35,715 nucleotides of DNA from Thermovibrio sp. (GTDB lineage Bacteria; Aquificota; Desulfurobacteriia; Desulfurobacteriales; Desulfurobacteriaceae), in the NCBI GenBank assembly GCA_003978105.1, contig QOAO01000003.1, forward strand, positions 1 to 35,715. Direction: 5' to 3'. A model generated the notes under the pieces. It was not told where the DNA came from, did no database searches, and saw only the letters and a list, made by a program, of their open reading frames with translations. Numbering within the stretch: position 1 is the stretch's first letter; each line of letters opens with the position of its first letter. This document shows positions 1-7,481 of the stretch, piece after piece. The translations under genes and the position numbers were made by a program.

Positions 1-248
1 TTTCGGTAGGAGGAGTTGGGGTTTATACGAACGAAGGAGCGTTCCCCAAACCGGGAGAAAGGGTCAAGCTAAAGTTTGAACTGGAAGGCAATTTCTTTGG
101 GATTGATGGTGAAGTAAGGTATGTTATAAAGGAAGGTAAATTTTACAGGATGGGATTTCGATTCGTATCTTTAATCCCAGGTGAAGAGGAAAAAATCGCA
201 GGCTACGTTATTAATATACAGTTCAACATACTTAGGAAGTTAAGATGA
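1..248 (+). CDS. PilZ-domain protein, C-terminal part (5' truncated by window)
   Basis: An open frame beginning at base 3 runs to a TGA at 246-248 and encodes about 81 residues. It opens with SVGGVGVYT, which resembles the second half of the PilZ cyclic-di-GMP binding motif (D/N-x-S-x-x-G), and continues with KPGERVKLKFEL and GEVRYVIKEGKFYRMGFRF, the usual PilZ strand pattern. The Arg-rich start of the motif lies outside the window, so ligand binding cannot be judged. Its stop overlaps the start of the next gene (ATGA), so it is translationally coupled to a cyclic-di-GMP phosphodiesterase. That neighbour supports a role as a cyclic-di-GMP effector. The PilZ assignment rests on a partial motif and on context. 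Confidence 0.65.
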   Translation, partial: SVGGVGVYTNEGAFPKPGERVKLKFELEGNFFGIDGEVRYVIKEGKFYRMGFRFVSLIPGEEEKIAGYVINIQFNILRKLR

Positions 249-3013
249 ACTTAAAGTCAGTTAAAGCGGTTTTACTGGTTTTTTCAGCCGTTTTACTCAT
301 TTTCATATTTCTCCTCGTTAGTAATAATTTCTACAGAGCCATTAGGATTTCTGAAAAGGAAAATACCTTAATCCACTGTTTGGATAGGACGAGCTCCCTC
401 CTTGAGATTCTTAGAAACCTCCAAATCTACAGAGGACTTTCCGGAATTTATCTAAATAATAGGGATAAGAGTGTAGCCCTTAAACTTTTGGAGCTCCGAA
501 AGATGATTTTGTCTGCGTATAACAAAGTTGTAAGATCCTGCCCTAATAGAAAACTGAGTCTTTTACTGAAGAAGAACATGGATGATTTTAGAGACCTGTC
601 AAAATCAGTTTTCAGTGGAAAAAAGGATCCTGAAGAGGTATTTTCTGAGTTTTCATTAATAATAGATGACTTACTAAACATATTAGCCATAAAAAGTAAC
701 AAATATCTCTTTAACAATATTGAAGATTTAAGAATCAAATTAATCTCTGAGATTGCAATTCAGAGAATCCCTAGGTTTGCAGAAGTTCTTGGAAGGATAA
801 GGGGACAGCTTGTTCTACTTTTAACGGAATCTAACAGAGATTTAAAGTTAGAAAAGAGCATATTCGATAACATTAAAATTGCCTACGGCTATCTTGACAT
901 ACTTAATTGGTCTTTGAAGAACGTAGGTTTGGATAAGGACATAGAAAAACAAGTCAGAAAAGTTTCTGAGAGATTGGATAGTGTTATTTCAGAATCGGAA
1001 GACATTCTGTTTGAAGGAATTGGGAATAAATCGGTATCTGAAATATTTAACGACCAAACTCAATCAATAGACCTTCTTTACAAACTGGATGCAAATCTAA
1101 TATTCTACCTAAAGTCATTAATAAATTTAAACATTAATAGAAAAGTTAATAACTATCTCATGTTATCTTTTATATACTTGAGTATTTTTATGCTACTAAA
1201 CTTGTTAATTTTTAAGTTCTATCGGAAATTTTATTATTCAAATAGACAAATTATTGAGGCTTTAGAGAGTATAAAAAGGGGAAACTTTGATTTAATTCTA
1301 AAGAAAACAGGAATAGAGGAGTTTGATAAGGTAGCAGAAATATTTAATAGTGTCATTAAAGAACTTAAAAAGAATTTAAATTATCTTAAAGGTTATTGGA
1401 ATGCAATTAATGAAACAAATCCTACTCTTAAGTTAAACCCTGAAGGTAAAGTAATATACGTTAATAAAAAATTTAGAGCTCTATTCGGTTACAAAAATGA
1501 AATCGTTGGAAAAAGAGTGATTGACCTCTTTAGCTCCTCTAACGAAGAGAAGGAATTAGGGAAATTTGAGGAAGCATTAAAAGAAGGAGAGAGTTGGAAC
1601 GGAATTTTAAAAGCAAGAACAGGAAATGGAGATACTAAAACTTTAATTGCCAATTTAAGTCCGATATTTGATGAAAAAGGGAAAATTTTTGAATTTCTGC
1701 TATTGATTCAGGACATAACAGAGATTGAAAAGAGTAGAGAGAGAATATACAAGCTTTACTATTTTGATAGATTGACACAACTGCCCAACAGGGAAAAATT
1801 AGCAGAGGATTTGGGTAATTATAAAAGGCCAGCTCTATTGATAATCGATATCATTGAATTTGGGAAAATAAACAAGATACTTGGTATTGAATGTGGAGAT
1901 AAAATCCTCTGTGGCTTATCAGAAAGACTTGTTAATATGGTTCCCAATGGAAGTGTATACAGAATTTCATCGGATGCGTTTGCAATCGTTCTCGATTTTG
2001 AAGATTTTAAGGAAAACATTCAAATATTGACTTCGTGGACGAGAGAGTTCCTCAAAAGCCTTGAAAAAGAAGAGTTTTCATGTGAGAGCCTGAGCATTAG
2101 CCTCAGTTTTAGAGCCGGCCTTTCCATTTCTGAGATGTCTAATCTGCTGGTTACAGCAGAGGAGGCACTAAAAAGGGCAAAAAGGGAGAGAAAAAAACTA
2201 TTTGTATATACGCGTTCGAAGGAAGAGGAGAGAGAGAAATTTTTGAGAGAGATAAGGCTTGTAAAGGAAATAAAAGATGCTATCGACAGTAACAGGGTAA
2301 TTCCTTACTACCAGCCAATAGTTAACAATTCAACTGAAAAGGTTGAGAAGTTAGAAGCACTTGCCAGACTATTAAAGAATGATGGTTCAGTTATGAACCC
2401 AGGGGAGTTTTTAGAAATTTCTAAGTTTATTGGCATTTATCCAGAAATAACAAAACAGATTTTCGAAAAGGTAATTAGGGATTTGGGGGAAATCCCCTTT
2501 GAAGTCTCTATAAATCTCTCCTACGAGGACTTAACTGCTGAAACAACTTTTAATTCCATTGTTAACTTCTTAAGGAATTTAAAGTCTAAAAAGGGATTGC
2601 AAGTAGAGTTTACAAACAGATTAGTGTTTGAAATTGTTGAGACAGAGGATATTGAAAATTACAAGTATCTTCAAAGATTTGTAAAACTTGTTAAACCTTT
2701 AGGCTGTAAGTTGGCAATAGATGATTTCGGGGCTGGTTATTCAAATCTTAAGAGGATTATTGATTTTAAAGTTGACTATCTAAAGATTGATGGCTCCATT
2801 ATAAAATCCGTTAAAACGGATAAAAGTAGCATAAGTTTAATTAAGTCTATAGTTTCTTTTTCGAAGGCCTTGGGTATAAAAACAATTGCAGAGTTTGTTT
2901 CTGATGAGGAAATATTTAAAATTGTAAAGGATTTGGGAGTAGACTACTCTCAAGGTTACTACTTTGGAAGGCCTGAGCCGAAGGAGGAGATATTAAGTAA
3001 ATACGTAATTTAA
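245..3013 (+). CDS. Membrane PAS-GGDEF-EAL protein, probable cyclic-di-GMP phosphodiesterase
   Basis: The 922-residue protein has an N-terminal membrane segment (about 8-28), a roughly 270-residue helical extracytoplasmic sensor region, a second membrane segment (about 303-326), a HAMP-like linker, a PAS domain (about 384-495), a GGDEF domain (about 505-655) and an EAL domain (about 672-915). The GGDEF signature is degenerate: the position reads SSDAF (575-579), so diguanylate cyclase activity is unlikely, though the domain could be regulatory. The EAL domain keeps EALAR (704-708), a VFEIVETE strand, DDFGAGYSN, YLKIDGS and QGYYFGRP, so it should hydrolyse cyclic-di-GMP. It follows a PilZ gene with a 4-base overlap and overlaps the convergent NifX-like gene by 21 bases. 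The signal sensed is unknown. Confidence 0.93.
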   Translation: MNLKSVKAVLLVFSAVLLIFIFLLVSNNFYRAIRISEKENTLIHCLDRTSSLLEILRNLQIYRGLSGIYLNNRDKSVALKLLELRKMILSAYNKVVRSCPNRKLSLLLKKNMDDFRDLSKSVFSGKKDPEEVFSEFSLIIDDLLNILAIKSNKYLFNNIEDLRIKLISEIAIQRIPRFAEVLGRIRGQLVLLLTESNRDLKLEKSIFDNIKIAYGYLDILNWSLKNVGLDKDIEKQVRKVSERLDSVISESEDILFEGIGNKSVSEIFNDQTQSIDLLYKLDANLIFYLKSLINLNINRKVNNYLMLSFIYLSIFMLLNLLIFKFYRKFYYSNRQIIEALESIKRGNFDLILKKTGIEEFDKVAEIFNSVIKELKKNLNYLKGYWNAINETNPTLKLNPEGKVIYVNKKFRALFGYKNEIVGKRVIDLFSSSNEEKELGKFEEALKEGESWNGILKARTGNGDTKTLIANLSPIFDEKGKIFEFLLLIQDITEIEKSRERIYKLYYFDRLTQLPNREKLAEDLGNYKRPALLIIDIIEFGKINKILGIECGDKILCGLSERLVNMVPNGSVYRISSDAFAIVLDFEDFKENIQILTSWTREFLKSLEKEEFSCESLSISLSFRAGLSISEMSNLLVTAEEALKRAKRERKKLFVYTRSKEEEREKFLREIRLVKEIKDAIDSNRVIPYYQPIVNNSTEKVEKLEALARLLKNDGSVMNPGEFLEISKFIGIYPEITKQIFEKVIRDLGEIPFEVSINLSYEDLTAETTFNSIVNFLRNLKSKKGLQVEFTNRLVFEIVETEDIENYKYLQRFVKLVKPLGCKLAIDDFGAGYSNLKRIIDFKVDYLKIDGSIIKSVKTDKSSISLIKSIVSFSKALGIKTIAEFVSDEEIFKIVKDLGVDYSQGYYFGRPEPKEEILSKYVI

Positions 3014-3298
3014 AACGTCGCTGAGTTTTTCAAAATTCCCACTCACAATTTCGAGATTTAACTCCTGAAAGGCTATCCTAACTCGATTACTTACCTTTGG
3101 ATAGATAACTTTTTGAACACCATAGGCAAGAAGCATTTCTGCTATATCTCTATCGCTCTTTGCAACGTTTTTGTACAGTCTGACTTCAATTTCATCATCC
3201 TTCTGAGACAGAATAACAAAGTACGGTGCAATTAGAAAATTTTCTGAAACGGGAGAGTCTAAACCTAAGTCCTCGTAGACTGGAACAGCTACTCTCAC
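2993..3298 (-). CDS. NifX/NifB-C-terminal-like (dinitrogenase FeMo-cofactor) family protein
   Basis: This 101-residue protein begins MRVAVPVYEDLGLDSPVSENFLIAPYFVI, the typical start of the small dinitrogenase iron-molybdenum cofactor family (NifX, NafY, NifB C-terminus, COG1433). Members bind iron-sulfur or molybdenum clusters. Many occur outside nitrogen-fixation clusters with undefined roles. No nif genes are seen here, so nitrogen fixation is not implied. The start is a GTG preceded by GGAGGT on the minus strand (about 3301-3306). Its 3' end overlaps the convergent phosphodiesterase gene. A molybdenum operon lies about 0.9 kb away on the other strand, but a functional link is only a guess. 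Confidence 0.72.
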   Translation of the reverse strand: MRVAVPVYEDLGLDSPVSENFLIAPYFVILSQKDDEIEVRLYKNVAKSDRDIAEMLLAYGVQKVIYPKVSNRVRIAFQELNLEIVSGNFEKLSDVLNYVFT

Positions 3299-3316
3299 AG
3301 TTTACCTCCTAAATTT

Positions 3317-3328
3317 GTAGAATTCTAC
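3317..3328. promoter_or_regulatory. 12-bp perfect palindrome in a divergent gap
   Basis: GTAGAATTCTAC is a perfect palindrome lying in the 31-base gap between the divergent NifX-like gene and the methyltransferase gene, ending one base before the methyltransferase ATG. It could be an operator or a small RNA hairpin that hides the start. It could also be chance, because the core is an ordinary AATT palindrome. Confidence 0.3.
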
Positions 3329-3329
3329 C

Positions 3330-3995
3330 ATGGAATTTAAAAGATGGAAGAATTTAGGAGAAATCGTTCCCGACTACATTGAGGAGTTCTGTAACCTTTA
3401 CAATGAAAAAGAGGGAGTCCTCAAAGAGATAGAAGAGTTTGCCAAGGAAACAAAAACACCTATTCTCCTTCCGTCATCTGCTGCGCTATTGAGACTGTTG
3501 GTAGGAATGAAAAAACCGAAAAGGATATTGGAAATAGGGACAGGAATAGGTTACAGTACCCTCAATATGTTTTTTGCCAACCCTAAGTCAAAAGTTGTTA
3601 CTGTTGATTCAAACAGGAAAAGGCTTGAGGTTGCTGAGTCATTCTTTGAAAAAGTGGGAGCCCCAGTAGAAACGGTTCTCTCTGATGGAATTGAATTTTT
3701 GAGGGAACTTATCTGCAGGGAGGAAACGTTCGACTTTATCTTCGTTGATTCTGTAAAGTCAGAGTATCCCTTTTTTAACTTTAAGTTTCAAGCGGTTTTG
3801 AGTCCTGAAGGCATTGCCGTATTTGATAACGTCCTCTTTAGGGGATACGTTGCTGGCAGGAGGTACGATAGGAAGTATGAGAAAAGTGTAAATCTCCTTA
3901 GATTTTTTCTTGAATCGATAGAGGATTATCCTAACTCGGAAAAATTTCTTATTCCTGTCGGTGATGGACTTTTAATCTTTAAATTTTGTGTATAA
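3330..3995 (+). CDS. Family 3 O-methyltransferase (SAM-dependent)
   Basis: The 221-residue protein matches the catechol/caffeoyl-CoA O-methyltransferase fold (COG4122). The SAM-binding motif I ILEIGTGIGYSTL is at about 90-102, an acidic strand end VVTVDSN follows, then FDFIFVDSVKSEYPFF and the metal-site-like FDNVLFRGYV. Bacterial members methylate hydroxylated small molecules, and the substrate cannot be read from sequence. The ATG at 3330 has no good ribosome binding site, because the 31-base upstream gap is shared with the divergent NifX-like gene. The stop at 3993-3995 overlaps the TATAAT box of the downstream riboswitch promoter. Confidence 0.82.
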   Translation: MEFKRWKNLGEIVPDYIEEFCNLYNEKEGVLKEIEEFAKETKTPILLPSSAALLRLLVGMKKPKRILEIGTGIGYSTLNMFFANPKSKVVTVDSNRKRLEVAESFFEKVGAPVETVLSDGIEFLRELICREETFDFIFVDSVKSEYPFFNFKFQAVLSPEGIAVFDNVLFRGYVAGRRYDRKYEKSVNLLRFFLESIEDYPNSEKFLIPVGDGLLIFKFCV

Positions 3996-3996
3996 T
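3991..3996 (+). promoter_or_regulatory. -10 box of the molybdenum-operon promoter
   Basis: A perfect TATAAT lies 6 bases before the first paired base (4003) of the Moco riboswitch, so the transcript would start almost exactly at the aptamer. No convincing -35 hexamer is visible 17 bases upstream. The box overlaps the methyltransferase stop codon. Confidence 0.55.
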
Positions 3997-4002
3997 TATT
4001 CT

Positions 4003-4104
4003 GGGTTCCGAGTCTGGCTTCCTAAGGGGCTGAAAGCCCTATGGAGTCAGACCGATAGGGTATGTCTGGAAACGGACATGCCTCCCGAGCTTGGAAAGGA
4101 ACCC
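4003..4104 (+). promoter_or_regulatory. Molybdenum cofactor (Moco) riboswitch aptamer
   Basis: The RNA folds into a closed multi-helix aptamer. P1 pairs GGGTTCC (4003-4009) with GGAACCC (4098-4104). One arm pairs around GTCTG/CAGAC and CTTCC/GGAG and is capped by an AGGGGCT/AGCCCT hairpin. A second arm is a 10-bp helix GGTATGTCTG/CGGACATGCC closed by a GAAA tetraloop at 4069-4072. The first arm carries CCTAAG (4021-4026) facing TATGG (4040-4044), the classical 11-nucleotide GAAA-tetraloop receptor, so the two arms should dock. A tetraloop and receptor are a recognised property of the Moco RNA motif. The downstream genes modABDC and moeA support the ligand. Assignment is from structure and context, without a covariance-model score. 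Confidence 0.82.
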
Positions 4105-4113
4105 GAGTGTAGA

Positions 4114-4147
4114 GGGGTCAGTCCAGGCTCGGGCTGACCCCTTTATT
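4114..4147 (+). terminator. Riboswitch-controlled intrinsic terminator upstream of modA
   Basis: GGGGTCAG (4114-4121) pairs with CTGACCCC (4134-4141) and is followed by CTTTATT, a short U tract. The loop contains CTCGGG (4128-4133), complementary to CCCGAG (4102-4107), whose first three bases are also part of aptamer P1. Ligand-bound P1 would sequester those bases and let the terminator form; free RNA could form the CCCGAG/CTCGGG antiterminator. The inferred logic is an OFF switch when Moco is plentiful. Confidence 0.75.
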
Positions 4148-4152
4148 AATTT

Positions 4153-4198
4153 GGAGCCCTGCACCTCCCCTTTCATCCGGGCTCCCTTCTTTGGAGGT
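4153..4198 (+). promoter_or_regulatory. Possible second hairpin masking the modA ribosome binding site
   Basis: GGAGCCC (4153-4159) and GGGCTCC (4179-4185) form a 7-bp stem. Its loop contains ACCTCC (4163-4168), the exact complement of the modA Shine-Dalgarno GGAGGT (4193-4198). This could give translational control in addition to the terminator, or act as a weak second terminator, since CTTCTTT follows the stem. Function is inferred only. Confidence 0.4.
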
Positions 4199-4202
4199 AA
4201 AG

Positions 4203-4916
4203 TTGATTGTAAGGAGGTTACTGCTAATTATAGCTCTTATACCTTTACTGGTTTCTAACTCAAAATCTGGGGAAGTTACCGTCTTTGCGGCTATGGGGGC
4301 AAAGGAGCTCCTTAAAAAAATTGCAGGGGATGAAATTTTTAACTTTTCCTCCTCCGGAAGACTGATAAAACAGATTGAGCTTGGAGCTCCCTGTGACGTT
4401 TACATTTCAGCGTCAAAATACTGGATAGATTACGGAATAAAAAAGGGACTTATACGTAGAGAAACGGTCAAGCCCTTTGTGAGAACGAAATTAGTCTTGA
4501 TTGCTCCAAAAGACACAAAAAAGGACAATATACTCTCTGGAGAGAGAATAGCTGTAGGAAATGAATTTGCCCCTGTAGGTAAGTACGCAGTTGAAACATT
4601 AAAAAACTTAAAAATTTATAAGAAGTTAAAGAATAGACTTGTATTTTCTCCCACGGTAAGACAGATAACAGTTTGGGTAATGACAGGAAACGTAGATTTC
4701 GGAATAGTTTACTACTCCGATTATTTACTCTACAAGGATAGGGTTAGACTCGTCAAAATTTACCCAGATAACCTCCACAGTCCAATAAACTTTTACGTAG
4801 GCTGTGTTAAAGGAGGAAACCTTAAGGAATGCCTTGAGTTTGAGGGTAAACTCTTAAAAATGTCAAATTCAACGTATGAATCCCTTGGTTTTGAAAAGGT
4901 AGAGAATGGTTTTTGA
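4203..4916 (+). CDS. modA: Molybdate ABC transporter, periplasmic binding protein ModA
   Basis: ModA captures molybdate or tungstate in the periplasm for the ModBC transporter. The start chosen is TTG at 4203, just after the GGAGGT at 4193-4198; an in-frame TTG at 4191 would place the Shine-Dalgarno inside the gene. The product is about 237 residues with a signal peptide (MIVRRLLLIIALIPLLVSNSKSG) followed by GEVTVFAAMGAKELL, FNFSSSGRLIKQIELGAPCDVYISAS, APVGKYAVETL and GNVDFGIVYYSDY, all typical of ModA. It is first in modA-modB-modD-modC and lies behind the Moco riboswitch. Its 3' end overlaps modB by 11 bases. Confidence 0.92.
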   Translation: MIVRRLLLIIALIPLLVSNSKSGEVTVFAAMGAKELLKKIAGDEIFNFSSSGRLIKQIELGAPCDVYISASKYWIDYGIKKGLIRRETVKPFVRTKLVLIAPKDTKKDNILSGERIAVGNEFAPVGKYAVETLKNLKIYKKLKNRLVFSPTVRQITVWVMTGNVDFGIVYYSDYLLYKDRVRLVKIYPDNLHSPINFYVGCVKGGNLKECLEFEGKLLKMSNSTYESLGFEKVENGF

Positions 4917-5589
4917 CCATGAAGTTCTATTTTCGATAAAGCTTTCCATGAAAGTAGCTTCTCTATCAACGTTATTGGTTTTTACTTTTGGACTTCCTCT
5001 CTCCTACATCTTTGCTACAAAGGAATTTCCACTTAAAAACCTCTTAGATGCCCTCATAACCCTTCCTGTTGTTCTAACCCCTACAGTAACGGGGTACATA
5101 CTCCTCTTGATTTTTGGAAAGAAAGGAATAGTGGGGAAGTTTATCTATGAGCTCTTTAAAACGGGGATTGTGTTTACATGGTACGGGGCAGTCCTGGCCT
5201 CCTTCGTTGTCTCCTTTCCCCTCTTTGTAAAGAGTGCAAGGGCTTCGATTGAATCTGTTGATAGGAATTTAATCTACGCCTCGTATACTTTAGGAAAGAG
5301 CGGTCTTGAAACGTTTTTTAAGGTTGTCCTTCCTTTAGCTAAGGGAGGAATAATTGCAGGTATTGTCCTCTCCTTTGCAAGAGCTTTAGGTGAGTTTGGA
5401 GCAACCCTCATGATTGCAGGAAACATTCCTTTTAAGACCAACACCATTCCAATAGAGATTTACGATGCTGTGTCAAGTGGAGACTTTGAAAGGGCAAACG
5501 TTTTGACATTAATAGTTACTCTAATCTCAATTACAGTGATTTTTCTGATTAACAGATTATCGAGGAAAAGGGAGAATCTGGAGGCGTAA
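4906..5589 (+). CDS. modB: Molybdate ABC transporter permease ModB
   Basis: The 227-residue inner-membrane protein has about five or six hydrophobic segments and forms the channel through which molybdate enters. The ABC-contact EAA loop is clear: IYASYTLGKSGLETFFKVVLPLAKGGIIAGIVLSFARALGEFGATLMIAG, with the ARALGEFG signature of ModB. LPVVLTPTVTGYILL is another conserved ModB stretch. The start at 4906 lies inside the end of modA, and modD begins one base after the modB stop, so the operon is tightly coupled. Confidence 0.94.
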   Translation: MVFDHEVLFSIKLSMKVASLSTLLVFTFGLPLSYIFATKEFPLKNLLDALITLPVVLTPTVTGYILLLIFGKKGIVGKFIYELFKTGIVFTWYGAVLASFVVSFPLFVKSARASIESVDRNLIYASYTLGKSGLETFFKVVLPLAKGGIIAGIVLSFARALGEFGATLMIAGNIPFKTNTIPIEIYDAVSSGDFERANVLTLIVTLISITVIFLINRLSRKRENLEA

Positions 5590-6429
5590 ATGTTTAACTC
5601 AACCGACATTGACAGACTGATTGAGGAGGACGTTCCCTATTTTGACCTGACAAGCCACATCTTGGGTATAGGAAAAGTAAAGGCGGAAATCGTTTTTTAT
5701 TCCAGGGAAGAAATTGTTATCTGTGGAACTGAGGAGTGTCGCGCAATTTTTAACAGGTTAGGAATTGAAACAGATAGATTTGTACCCTCCGGAACAGTTG
5801 TAAAAGGTGGTGAGGAAATCCTATCTGGAGTAGGAAACGGAGAGGTGATTCATAGGGCATGGAAGGTCTGTCAGAACCTACTTGAGTATGTAAGTGGTGT
5901 TGCAACGAGAACCAAGAGGCTCGTTGACCTTGCAAAAAGTGTCAATCCTAAAGCAGTAGTTGTAACAACGAGAAAGACCTTTCCACTGGCCAAGAAGGTT
6001 TGTATAAAGGGGATACTCTGTGGAGGAGCTCTACCCCACAGGTTAGGTCTCTCTGAAACAATCTTAATCTTTAAGAATCACTACAAACTTTTGGGAGGAT
6101 TTGAGAACTTAGTTAAGAAGTTGGATGAGATTAAACAGAGCGTCCCTGAAAAGAAAATTGTTGTTGAGGCAGAAAATCCTGAAGAAGCAAGAATCTTGAT
6201 AGATTCTGGCGTCGATGTTGTTCAATTGGACAAGTTTTCGGTTTGTGACGTTGAGGAAGTTGTCAAATACAGGGATGGGAGAGTTCCACACGTAAAGGTG
6301 GCAGTAGCGGGGGGAATAAACGAAAAAAATATAGAGGATTATGCATCAACGGGAGCGGAAATTATCGTTTTGACATCGGCCTACTTTGGAAAGCCTGCAG
6401 ACATAGGGGTAGAGATAAGGAAATGTTAG
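5590..6429 (+). CDS. modD: ModD, quinolinate phosphoribosyltransferase-like molybdenum transport protein
   Basis: The 279-residue protein is homologous to nicotinate-nucleotide pyrophosphorylase (NadC) but belongs to the ModD subgroup found in molybdate transport operons, whose exact reaction is not established. Visible motifs include EEDVPYFDLTSHILG, the helix GVATRTKRLVDLAK, VVVTTRKTFPLAKK, GGALPHRLGLSETILIFKNH, VVQLDKF and VKVAVAGGINEKNIEDYASTG, which retain the phosphoribosyltransferase barrel. It could have NadC activity, but its position between modB and modC favours ModD. The stop overlaps the modC start. Confidence 0.85.
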   Translation: MFNSTDIDRLIEEDVPYFDLTSHILGIGKVKAEIVFYSREEIVICGTEECRAIFNRLGIETDRFVPSGTVVKGGEEILSGVGNGEVIHRAWKVCQNLLEYVSGVATRTKRLVDLAKSVNPKAVVVTTRKTFPLAKKVCIKGILCGGALPHRLGLSETILIFKNHYKLLGGFENLVKKLDEIKQSVPEKKIVVEAENPEEARILIDSGVDVVQLDKFSVCDVEEVVKYRDGRVPHVKVAVAGGINEKNIEDYASTGAEIIVLTSAYFGKPADIGVEIRKC

Positions 6430-7481
6430 ATTTTAAAGTAGAAAAACTTTTTAAAAATTTCAAGTATTCTGTTTCATTTAAAACGGAGAGTTCCGTCACT
6501 GCCCTATTTGCTCCTTCAGGTTCGGGAAAGAGTTTAACCTTAAAGGTAATTTCTGGTCTCTTAAAGCCAGACAGGGGAGAGGTTTTACTGAACGGCAAAG
6601 TGCTCTTTTCATCTGAAAAGGGAATAAACCTTCCTCCCCAAAGGAGAAGAATAGGTTTTCTCTTTCAGGAGTATGCCCTATTTCCCCACATGACTGTTTG
6701 GAAGAACATAACCTATGCATCTAAGGACCCAGAACTTTCAAAGAGGCTTTTGGAACTCCTTGAAATAGAACCGATAAAGGATAAGTATCCAAAACAGATT
6801 TCAGGTGGGGAGAGGCAGAGGGTTGCACTGGCAAGAGCTCTATCGACAAGGCCAGAGCTCCTTCTTTTGGACGAACCCTTTTCTGCCCTTCACAGAACAC
6901 TCAAAGAGAGTCTATACGGAGAACTTAAAAAAATTATCGACGAGTTTGGAATCCCTGTAGTATTGGTTACCCACGATGTTGAGGAGGTCTTTAGACTGGC
7001 ACAGAGGGTTGTTGTTTTAGATAGAGGAAAAGTTGTTCAAACTGGGAAACCGGATGAGGTATTCTTTAGTCCAAAGAACGTTAAGGTTGCAAAGCTCTTT
7101 GGCCATAAAAATTTTCTAAAGGGAACCGTTTTAAAGAATGAAAAAGACTTTACAGTTGTTAAGGTTGGAAGGGACCTGATAAAGTGTAGGAGGAGCGACC
7201 TAAGGACAGGAGGAGAGGTAACTATTTCTATTCTTCCAATAGCTCCGACAATATCTCCTCAGCTTGAATCTGTGAAGATTAAAGTTCTGGTTGAGGAGAT
7301 AGAGGAGTTTAAGGGTTTTAATATTATTCGCGTAGACTATCAGGGGAATAAAATGGAGCTCTCTGTTCCATCGGCACTCTCTCCAAACTTTATACTTGAA
7401 AGGGGGAGAGAGACGGAGCTTCACCTGGCAGCTGACTACATTTCTGTGATAAAGGAGGAAAGTGTTGAAGAGAAAGGTTAA
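6423..7481 (+). CDS. modC: Molybdate ABC transporter ATP-binding protein ModC
   Basis: The 352-residue protein powers ModB. The ATPase domain (1 to about 230) has Walker [10 protein letters not shown]-loop [14 protein letters not shown], signature [15 protein letters not shown], Walker B LLLLDEP and switch THD. The D-loop reads SALH instead of SALD, a notable change at a residue that contacts the opposite ATP site. The rest is a Mop/TOBE-type oxyanion-binding domain (about 235-350, including [22 protein letters not shown]). The ATG at 6423 overlaps the modD stop. The 3' end overlaps the next gene by 20 bases. Confidence 0.92.
   Translation: MLDFKVEKLFKNFKYSVSFKTESSVTALFAPSGSGKSLTLKVISGLLKPDRGEVLLNGKVLFSSEKGINLPPQRRRIGFLFQEYALFPHMTVWKNITYASKDPELSKRLLELLEIEPIKDKYPKQISGGERQRVALARALSTRPELLLLDEPFSALHRTLKESLYGELKKIIDEFGIPVVLVTHDVEEVFRLAQRVVVLDRGKVVQTGKPDEVFFSPKNVKVAKLFGHKNFLKGTVLKNEKDFTVVKVGRDLIKCRRSDLRTGGEVTISILPIAPTISPQLESVKIKVLVEEIEEFKGFNIIRVDYQGNKMELSVPSALSPNFILERGRETELHLAADYISVIKEESVEEKG

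Noticed and set aside
2993..3298. Evidence for nitrogen fixation
   Set aside because: One small NifX-like protein is not diagnostic; no nifHDK or nifB is present in the window.
4003..4104. Signal recognition particle RNA or other housekeeping small RNA
   Set aside because: The conserved SRP domain IV sequence is absent, and a tetraloop receptor plus a terminator directly before modA points to a riboswitch.
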